The notes under the pieces: model-generated | Told to the model about the DNA's origin: nothing | Seen by the model: only the letters and a program-made list of their open reading frames with translations | Databases searched by the model: none | Origin: Chara braunii | Taxonomy: Eukaryota > Streptophyta > Charophyceae > Charales > Characeae | Reading direction: 5' to 3' | NCBI GenBank assembly: GCA_003427395.1 | Contig: BFEA01000783.1 | Coordinates: 279,700-327,132 of the forward strand | DNA length: 47,433 nt | Shown here: one piece after another, positions 39,153 through 47,433 of the stretch | How positions within the stretch are numbered: the first letter of the stretch is position 1 | How the letters are laid out: each line of letters begins with the position of its first letter | Program-made: the position numbers and the translations under genes

Positions 39153-39749
39153 CTAGGGGATACAAATTTTAGGTCTAGGTACAGGCCATGTATCATTGCA
39201 CATATATAACGCGCATACCCTCATTCTTGCGCCCTCAAACCAGCTTCTGTTGCGGCCTCGTCCCCCGAAACACTTCTCTACAAAAAACTCGGGCACGACG
39301 ACTCGTAACGGGGCTGAAGGAAGCACATACTCTTCAACACGCTTGACTTCTATATGGGTCACCACTTGCTCATCTCCCTCATGGATCCTTCCTGTTGCCC
39401 ATTTTGTCGCAGCTCCCTCAGCTACCTTCAAAGGCCTCGCAAGCAGGCTCTCATGCCCAAGTGCCAACTCGACCCCATGCTCGACCCATAATGATGGTGA
39501 CACGTAAAGTGTTATCCTCACGATTGCACAATCATGACCATCATTAAATCCAGACTCAATCCAGATGAAGATACCTGTCTCTATCAGTATATCCCACCAG
39601 GAAGAGATATATTCTCCTTCCTCGATTCGCCTCGGCAGTAATATTTTGAGTCCTTCTCTTTTAACGGTCAAGGTCACATTGGGAATTTCCCTAGCATAAG
39701 GCATCCTGAGTTGCCTTTGCTCTGTCTGGGTTCTGACCATCACAAACAA
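39153..39749 (-). pseudogene. E4 pre-gag ORF, homologue of E3 modules
   Basis: 198 codons, open throughout, not recognised. In order: VTLTVKREGLKILLPRR (about 26-42), WWDILIETGIFIWIESGF (51-68), CAIVRITLYVSPS, then KWATGRIHEGDEQVVTHIEV (114-133), VEEYVLPSAPLRVVVPEFFV and a C-terminal part with GRGRNRSWFEGARMRV. The first two blocks align with the E3 module at 15974-16429 and the third with 16342-16731. It sits between PBS and gag, as in E2. Whether it is translated is unknown; its length without stops is notable in a decayed element. Confidence 0.55.
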
Positions 39750-42158
39750 ACATCCAACATATGCCTTCCATTACTATGCCGACAATCACGTTCTACAATC
39801 TGTACTCTTAAAGCTTTAGCTTCAAGTCGTCTTTTACTAAAATTCATCCGTTCCAGTGTTTTACGACCACCCAGCTTAGAGAGAGTAGTAATGGTAATAT
39901 ATCACGGTAATAGTACGTTCACGAATATCAAAATTCACACTCATAATTACCCACGGAAAGGGATATATTACCTTAGTAACTGACGTCAACAGTACTCGTG
40001 AAAATTAAATGCATTATACGCAAGTTAGTTAAATAACCAGAAGTATATACAAATATCTCACAACGATAAGCTTATATCAACAAGTATATCATATGATAGA
40101 AACGTCATGATTAAAGATGAGGTCACCAACAATAAGCACTGTCAGACATAATAATAGTGAAAGTACCACACTACTCCCCAACTTTGACAGAAGTATACTG
40201 TGTCGAGGGGTGGTGTAATCCTTTTTAGAATGGATAGCATCTCAATTCCCTGAGCCCCGCTCAGAGATCAAGCCTCACTACTGCTCCCTCCGATTCTAGC
40301 ACCTGCTCCTTGCAGACCCTTGCCGACAAAGTAAACAACCTCACCATACACGCTTCGGGGTGTATTGTCCCGTCCTGTGCTGGTGAACCCACTTGACACA
40401 AAAATAGTTGGGGATTCACCCCCTACCTCTTTTGTGGCATGTAGTAGCTACTTCCCTTATAGACCATGGTATAATAAGGCTCAAACACTTTCCTCCTATT
40501 CAGTGGTAGTGTAGTCATTTTATCACAGAGGATTAGACAACAACACCCCACTATGGACCAGGAACATAGTTCCGGCGTGGGTCTCACTACTACTTACAAG
40601 ACAAAATTCTTCAAGGCCATCTTTCAGGGGAACAATAACATAGGATTGCACCCTTCCTTGGGGTAGACCTTCACACATTGACCATTCTATGATAAGAAAC
40701 TTATCTCAAGGAAGCGGTCACTCCATTCACCCCTGAATCCACATCAGACGTGGATTTTGCGCAATGCCTCTACCCCTCCTTGAAGAGCATATCCACACGC
40801 ATGAGCTTCAATAGACAACCATAAGTCAATAATTGGACTTGAGAGGCTCATATAAACCATTGCAGGTTGATAAATTCAAATAGGTACCTCAGGTAAGTAG
40901 TCCATGTGAATATTCCTGAAAAGGATAACCATTAGATAAAAATAACATCAAGTACATATCCTCACATAAATAGACACTAAACAGGCTTATTCCAATAAGA
41001 TCTGGCATACATGGATGAGCTCAACATATAACTCAAGAGAAAATGCCCTCAGAAGAATAGTCTCAAGTCCTTAGCTTCAACACCATATATTCAAGTGGAT
41101 GGTCCACACCTGGAAAGGTTCAAGCAAAGGTCTAGCATCACCTACATCTCATTGCCCTATTGAAAGTAAGCAAGATAGTCTAAGCGTTAGCCCCTTCACC
41201 ATCACTCCGACTGCTCCTAAGATCCGAAACCCCCTTTATAGAGACGGCGCCCCGTAGACCTACTACCTCTCGTAGTCCTTTCCATCGAGGTCATAACACG
41301 GTGCTCATTGCATCTGCCTGCTGCCTTTTACGCCTAGTTCAAACACATCACGCGAGGCAGTCCTCACTCGTTCATGACTATATAATTCGCCCGACCGCTT
41401 AGAACCCAGACTCAAGAATCTCAATCCGTACTTGTAAAAGCTTTCGGTTTCCTTAACCCACCTCTCCCCGAAGTATCCAGACGACTTCTAACATACTACC
41501 TAGGAGAGGATCCCTGATCTTAAACCCTTCCAAGGAAAAGACTGCCTTACTCGTCCTTAGCCTCACTCTAATGCAAATACCAAGTTGTTGTCATGACCAC
41601 TCATATGATTCCCACGACCATAATAGATACCACCTTATAGGGCCAACTCCCACAATAATCATGCTTAGTCATGTTGATGCCACCTCATCCTACCTTAGCT
41701 GTATCAAATATGGAAAGCATCATCCAAGCTTGTCAATTATAAAGGTCAGACAGGGTACCAACAGGGTACCAACTTCAGCTACCATCATACGAGCCAAGGT
41801 ACATAGCGCATAATCGAGCCGCTTCTCAACCTCAAACCACCCACACTGCATTAGAGGAATCCAACTCACATAATCACTCTTCACTCATACTTTATTCAAT
41901 ATACTTAACGTCAAGTCATTCTATCTTTGACACAACTATCTGCTCAATAATAAAAGTTGTCGTTTTTGCTTGGATCATAAACCTACCTCTAACCTTAACT
42001 CGATCTCTAAGGACCTCGGAGTCTTAAAACACTTCCAACGATAGTCAAAATATCAAGCAATCAACCATATAAATCTAAACAAATTTTCTCATTTTGGCTA
42101 GTTTTTACTTCACTAGACCCGAATGTCGTTCCACCAGGGACAATGGTAGGCAACCGTC
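39750..42158 (-). other. E4 long leader between PBS and first ORF
   Basis: About 2.4 kb without a believable ORF. The part at 40205-40520 is also found at 1573-1890. A short duplication, cagggtaccaacagggtaccaac, lies at about 41747-41771. Confidence 0.5.
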
Positions 42159-42177
42159 ATCCCCGGCAACGGCGCCA
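42159..42177 (-). promoter_or_regulatory. E4 primer-binding site, complementary to tRNA-Asp
   Basis: The + strand reads atccccggcaacggcgcca, identical over 19 bases to the 3' end of plant nuclear tRNA-Asp including CCA. Two bases separate it from the LTR end (TG at 42180-42181). This fixes the element's orientation as minus. Confidence 0.85.
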
Positions 42178-42179
42178 CC

Positions 42180-42500
42180 TGTCGGGCGCATCGGTCCCGC
42201 ACAAGGCGGCGTCGAGCGCATCGACTCCCACCTTTTTTGCAAAGGTGAGAGCCCTCCCGGCCATGTCACGCAGGAGTTACAACAAAACCAAATTCAAGAG
42301 ACAACTCAGGAACGACGCCGAATAATCCCGCGAACCGCCGAGACGGTCGCGGTAACGTCGTCTCTTTGCCGCTCTAGACGGGTGCGCCAGCTATACATCC
42401 TGCGGTTCCCTACGACAGGATAGGTTCCCGCGGGGCATAAGTTTTCCTTCCCTAAGGGGCTGTCACCACCCCTAGAGGCGTATCCCCGTTGAGCTACCGG
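42180..42500 (-). repeat. 5' LTR of E4 (inner end defined, outer end unknown)
   Basis: Begins on the + strand with tgtcgggcgcatcgg next to the PBS. It contains two versions of gcgcatcg-ctccc and matches the window's first 60 bases. At 42468-42506 the minus strand reads ccggtagctcaacggggata, resembling a tRNA A box; the equivalent place in the copy at 1-360 reads aaccagctcagtaggttaac. Confidence 0.6.
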
Positions 42501-42509
42501 TCCATGTGC

Positions 42510-45155
42510 AAAGGCTTTTATAATGCAATTGCAGAGGTAGGTCAGCTGAGGGCATTTGCTCGTTCGCTGTAGTATAGATACGCTTGGTTAACACCTATTG
42601 AACCCGAATGTCGTCTGTTCCTAGGGCGTTGATCTCCTAGGTACGAAACGAACGCCGGTTGACTAGGACGGCCTCAACCAAGCGTGAAACCCTCAATTTG
42701 ATCCTAGTCTCTTAGACACACTGTCAAAAGAAAGTTATAACAATCACACATAATTACACCAACAGAAATCGACCGTAGTTGATAAGAATGTACATCCAAT
42801 CCAAAGTAATAACTGGGAGACTCCAAATCATCATTTGATACATCCAATAACATCATATTAAAATAAAATCTGACCACCCCGAGTCAGACTTGATGAAACA
42901 AAATATCATACTGAGCCAATGAGGAGTTGGCTTCTGACAATAACATAGATGCAGCCGACAAGTAGTCGGACAACCTCCGTTTTGGCTTGCTGAGATACGC
43001 TGCCAAAGTTATTCATTCTAACCCACCGCTGATTTAAGACTAGACTCACATACCCGACTTCATAGGTTTCTAATCTTTTTGTATGACAGACTTCTTTGCG
43101 GATGATTCTTGATCAGGTACATTGCTTGACGTGTTGCATGCCTTTCCCTCTAGGAAGTGCTCTGAGGTACTCCTCCTCGCCCGAGCACACAACTCGGATC
43201 TCAGAAGTCGGGCCGTCTCCACCAAATCGGCAAAGTACCCCCCCGTAAAACGGTCCACTCTGGGTCAATAACAGGATCGGCTCCTAAAGCCACGAACCCC
43301 CGCCCCAAATGCTTCCTAGAGAAAAAGAATGTATCCACTGTGAGTAGCTTTCAGTTATTTTCATTTCTCCTAAGTTCAGGGTAACTTTAGCGAAAAGAGT
43401 CAGAGAATAAGAATCATTTGGATAGGTACAAGTGAATAAGGTTTTTCGGGATAGAAATGGTTCAATCCTTGAGAAAAGCGAAGCCCTTTTGAGAAGTTTT
43501 GACCTTATCTGCTTTATTTCAATCGAGTTCTTCTACGACACACGTTGAATAATCTTTTCAAAACAACAACTTTTTGACAAGCAGTCAGGTAAAAGGTAGA
43601 ACGAGGACAAATGTTTTTCTTAATCTCAAATAGGCATAATCAATCTCCTTTGCCAGCATCCTTCTACCTACCTGCACAACATGCAAAGAAACACGTTCAA
43701 AAGAAAACAGTACAATCCCATACTCGAGTCAGACTTTTTCATTCACATGTATGACTCACACAACTTTCCTCTACCTTTTCTTTCGAACATTCAAACGAAC
43801 ATGATCAAGCAAAGTGTGGGTTCACACAGGTGTGAAGAGAAGTGTGAGTCATTCTACTAACCTTGGGTCCTTGAGTGAAGTTTGAATCGGCTCACTCAAG
43901 AAAGCCGAGTAATATGCCATCAAAGGAAAATGACCGCCGTAGAAAAATATGTGGCTCACAACTCCACAGGTTCTGGCCTTTCTCCTGAGTCACAGTCCGT
44001 GTCTTCCACCAAGTGTCCAAATGAGCAGAGGTTGGCCCACACAAGCTCAAGCGAGATAGCCCTCCAGGAGGGTGTTCCCACAAATGAGTTTTCACATGGT
44101 CTCAATGTCCCAGGCTGCCCCAACATAGTCTTAACTGTACTTCCCCCACCAAGGATACTCTCAACCAATTGCAAGTCCACGCCGTCTCCAATCACCACAT
44201 CCGCTTGCAATAACCACACCAACATGCCGGTCCTGATCTCAAAATCAGTCCCACCTGGTCCCAAAATGGTCCCAGATGGTCCCGGGCGGTCCCACACCAG
44301 CGCCCGCATCACCAGATGGTCCAAAACTCAAAACCGCTCGCTCTGCATGCCACAAAAAAAATAAAGGTGGCCCTAGCTGAAAATAGCATGTGCCGCGAGC
44401 CCCAAAAAAATAAAGATGTCCTTCCGACGCAAACCGCAAGTGCCGCAACTCCAGTGCCGCAACTCCAATAGCCACTGTCGCGAGCACTCACTCCGTGTCA
44501 TCTTCACACCGTCGGTCCACACACCGCTACCGCACAGACCCAATCATGCACCAACGCCAACCCAACCTTTAAGCCATATTGGGATCCACCATAGCCGCCG
44601 CGCACCACAAAAATAACGGCGGACCACTGCTTGCTGCGCCGTCAAACCCGGGACCATGGCTGCCCCGCAACACCACCGCCAGATCACACACAAAAAACTG
44701 CCTCCACTGTGACGCAAAAGACCCGCAACATTTTCCCTCACAATAGTGTCGCTGACGTGCCGCCAACCGGACAGCATAACCTCAATGAAAGTGTTGCTGC
44801 TGCCGTCAATTTCAGCAGCATGATCCCACCGCATACATTGCCGTTGCCACGCTGCTGATCGAAAAAAACATTGGTGCCGCGCGACAATCCGACAACACCT
44901 TCCCTTAAGACGGTCTTGACGCCGCGTAAGCAGTCCGGCAGCACCTTCCCTTAGGAAGGTCTTGATGCCGTGGCGGCAGTTCAGCAGCACAACCCCACTA
45001 AAATAGGGGTCACTTGCCGCACCGTCTGGACCCTGACGCAACCTTACCGCCGCAGCACTAGCCCACACACACAACACATGCACAAGGGTGGGGTAAAAAG
45101 CTCCCAGGCCTCAGCTATGGCCGCCTCCCTTCTCCTCCTCCAACTCTCTGCAGAA
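42510..45155. other. No gene recognised
   Basis: The longest ORFs (+ 43882-44364 and the overlapping minus frames 44324-43956 and 45083-44544) conflict with each other and have no recognisable domains. GGTCCCA words repeat at 44245-44300. At 44885-44985 a 45-55-bp segment (caccttcccttargaaggtc) is repeated about twice. Two a-rich cacaaaaaaaataaag words lie at 44351 and 44401. Confidence 0.4.
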
Positions 45156-45640
45156 TGCGAGGAACCTCGTCCTTGGCATGCCTTTATGGGGCCCCTCTGC
45201 AAGCCTTGTGCCTGCCCTAAGTGAAGGCGTCCCTGCTTATCTCAATGAGTTATGGGTTCTGGCATTTTCCAGGCCCTAGTGGGCGCCAGACAATTACCAA
45301 GCGCCAATTGGCTACATGGGCCCTGCTTGCGAGCAACTGTTTCTTCCCTGAGCCTTCAAGGCTCTTCTGGGCTTGACATGGAAGCAGGCCTTTCGGCCTA
45401 TCACAACACAGGAGGCACCTCATGCCACATCTGGTAGTTGGGAGCCCCTAACTGTTTCGTCCCAGGCCACTGTCTGAATCAGGCCTGGGAGCATACACTT
45501 TGGCCCAACGTGAAGCTACTGGGCACACGAGCACTCCAGCCCAGGCAGCCTTTGGCCCAGGCCACTTTCCATATAGGAAAGTGTCTGGCAGCGTGTGAGC
45601 CATTCGGGCACTCGCATTCATAGTGCAGGACTGCTGGGAT
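45156..45640 (+). repeat. E1-family LTR copy B, partial
   Basis: Begins TGCGAGGAACCTC, with the landmark TGTGCCTGCCCTAAGTGAAG at 45209-45228, the hairpin at 45557-45588 and cattcgggcac at about 45601. The tail seen in the other copies is missing. No purine tract precedes it. Confidence 0.6.
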
Positions 45641-46398
45641 GAGCGCTCAGACTTCATCAGTTTTGGTCAAAGGCCAGAAACAACGGCCAAAAGTTGCGTC
45701 TCAAGTCTGAGAAATGTATGAGAGAGGGCCTCAGGTCAAGGGTTATCAAGGCCTGAGGCCCTGAGTCAAAAACAGTGGCCAGAGGCCCCACGTGAGTTGG
45801 TTGACTCTTGGAAAATCAAGAGTCAGACCCAGCATGGGAAAAGCAGGCCCAAAGTAAAAGTCAACGCCGCAGTCAGCCTCGCCGATAGATCAGATCCACA
45901 TCAATGGTTGTCTGCAGGTACGGAAAAGGCATCCTGGCCGTCAAGATCTGTCATATCCGAAGCATCGACACGGTCCAAGGGGAGACTGGTCCACCCCAGT
46001 CAACGGTGGTCAAATGCTACATAAGGTCAGCCAGACCACAGGGGAAGGCATTCTGCCTTGCGCTGGCTTGATGCTAGTGCTGCTACGTGAGACTGCTGAG
46101 TGTGATGCTGGTGCCAGACACTGCTGGTGGGCACCAGCCTAGTGGGAGTTCATGTTGCCGCGGCCATAGCCGCCACAGCTGTCGACTAGGTAATGAGGAC
46201 TGGCGAGGAGGCGGATCAGGGCTGTGTGACTGATGGGAGTTGAGGGGACGCTTACCTGAACTTACCCGGTGTCGACACGTGTGATCTGCTGGTCTCCATG
46301 AAGGTGAGGACGTGCTGTGCCATCCTCCATATCTTATTGCTGACATGGAGGGAGGATAGGCGCCCTGTTATAATCTGTGCAATGATTATGTCAGAGGA
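45641..46398. other. No gene recognised, between two LTR copies
   Basis: gactcttggaaaatcaagagtc at about 45802-45823 is a small inverted repeat. There is no coding signal. Confidence 0.35.
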
Positions 46399-47180
46399 TG
46401 TGAGATGAGAACATGCATTTGCGAGGCATAAGGCCCCGACGAACCCCTTTTTGGCCGTGTAAGCAGCACTGTCGGTCGCCCTAAGTGAAGGCAGGCCCTA
46501 ATAAGGCCAAAAGACCTATTTTTCGGCTACCACGCAACTGGCGAAATTCAGGCAGGTGCGCAGCACCAGTTGGTTGAGAGCGCCCAGGCCCTCGCTGCCT
46601 TTTTCGTATATATCCAAGGCAGGCCCTGGGCCAGATACACAACATGGGCCGAACAAAGGCTGCGGGCAGTTGGACACAGGCAACCGTCACAGGCCCTGGG
46701 CCTGATTCGTTTGGACCGGGGCTCAGCCTCTCGAGGCGTACCGGAAGCTTCTGGGCAGGGGCCCAGTTCAGCCAGGCCTCACAGCAGGCAGGCCACTTCC
46801 ATTAGGAAAGTGCCTGCCCTCACATTTGGCATTCGGGCACTGGCTGCATGCTGCGCAAGCGCTGCTGCGCTAAACGCTGGCCAGCCCACGCGCTCACGGG
46901 CGAGCAGGAAGAGCAGGCAGCCATAGCCGAGCTGCGCTGCGCTATGCTGGATGGGGCGCATGATGGTCCTTGGGTGCATGTGGCTTCTGTGAGTGGGGGA
47001 TCGAGGTTGTGAGTGATGTGAGAGACATACCTGGTGCTTGAGACGAACGGCATTGGCCGAGATCTGCGTGTACTTCGGGGAGCTGTTGACGTCACCAGCG
47101 GCATTGTAGATAGGCTAGATAGGATCTGCCATTTGTAGTCCGGGCGCAGAGCGCCAGATAGGATGTCGACATTGGTTCTT
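46399..47180 (+). repeat. E1-family LTR copy C, near full length
   Basis: Begins TGTGAGATGAG after cagagga, contains cgccctaagtgaaggcagg at about 46471, the hairpin at 46787-46818, cattcgggcac at about 46829 and the tail with tgtagatagg and ggcgc-aga-gcgcc (47143-47155). Opposite in orientation to the E1 3' LTR. Whether it is solo or the 5' LTR of an element beyond the window cannot be seen. Confidence 0.6.
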
Positions 47181-47433
47181 TGTTGATGATGATGAGACTA
47201 TTCCAACATTGTCACTTATGAGCTTTTGCTGTGCTCTTATTTGGTGGAACTCTAGTTGCAATTCTGCTTTTGGTTCGAGGTCACGACTATCTGGTTTCAT
47301 ATGTATGATGCTGCTTGGTTTCTGGAACTCGCTATCGCTCATCTTCCTTGCACATTGCTGAGGTGGCGATAGAGGAGAAGCCCAAAGTGGAAATGGGCAG
47401 GAAGGAAACATACATCTTTTTTTTTTTTTTTTT
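47181..47433. other. No gene recognised; ends in poly-T
   Basis: The last 17 or so bases are all T, either a natural tract or the edge of an assembled piece. Confidence 0.4.

Larger units (their letters stand above)
37827..42500 (-). mobile_element. E4: 5' half of a tRNA-Asp primed gypsy element related to E2
   Basis: Minus-strand order: LTR (from about 42500 to 42180), PBS (42177-42159), a long untranslated leader (42158-39750), a pre-gag ORF (39749-39153), gag capsid (about 38860-38480) and gag C-terminus with zinc knuckle (38477-37827). No protease or pol follows. Gag layout, PBS and a pre-gag ORF are shared with E2. Confidence 0.65.

Noticed and set aside
43882-44364. 160-codon plus-strand ORF
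   Set aside because: Ser/Thr/Pro-rich without a domain, overlapped by a similarly long minus frame, and no splice or element context.
44544-45083. 179-codon minus-strand ORF rich in Cys, Trp and Arg
   Set aside because: GC-rich shadow frame over short direct repeats; composition is unlike a protein and a plus-strand ORF competes.

Overview
The window reads as nuclear DNA of a green plant or streptophyte alga. It contains decayed Ty3/gypsy retrotransposons, an exon-like protein kinase piece with plant-type splice borders, plastid rpoB DNA, mitochondrial nad5 and rpl16 DNA, and a group II intron domain V. A charophyte-like source is my guess from the mix of chromovirus and 'fungal-type' gypsy lineages and from the rpoB wording; the sequence alone does not prove it. 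I see no complete, intact host gene.

Layout. 1-2090: retroelement-derived DNA (an LTR piece matching one at 42.2 kb, internal DNA matching 40.2-40.5 kb, and the tail of a second LTR family). 2367-2499: one kinase exon. 2.5-5.1 kb: no gene seen. 5.1-8.2 kb: tandem repeats, including a (CT)n tract and two related satellite arrays. 8.5-14.8 kb, minus strand: element E2, a 'fungal-type' gypsy element primed by tRNA-Asp, with RT, protease, gag, a block of extra ORFs upstream of gag, a PBS and an LTR. 14.8-20.0 kb, minus strand: E3, a long run of diverged, mutually similar ORF modules related to E2's extra ORFs. 21.2-23.5 kb, plus strand: E5, a dead chromovirus-like pol. 23575-24313: a 739-bp hAT-like non-autonomous transposon with terminal inverted repeats and an 8-bp target duplication. 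26.1-28.8 kb: organelle-derived mosaic, including a 57-bp-arm palindrome and a 171-bp tandem duplication. 29.1-35.6 kb, minus strand: E1, the best-preserved element (gag, protease, RT with YLDD, RNase H, integrase, chromodomain, polypurine tract, 3' LTR). 37.8-42.5 kb, minus strand: E4, with gag, one pre-gag ORF, a tRNA-Asp PBS and an LTR. 45.1-47.2 kb, plus strand: two LTRs of E1's family. The window ends in poly-T.

How it fits together. Two retrotransposon lineages dominate. E1, and probably E5, are chromovirus-like. E2, E4 and by similarity E3 belong to a lineage whose RT resembles basidiomycete gypsy elements, is primed by tRNA-Asp, and carries unrecognised ORF modules between PBS and gag. 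That pre-gag module array is the best candidate for something undescribed. A second is a hairpin in the E1-family LTR whose stem is kept by compensatory base changes in three copies.
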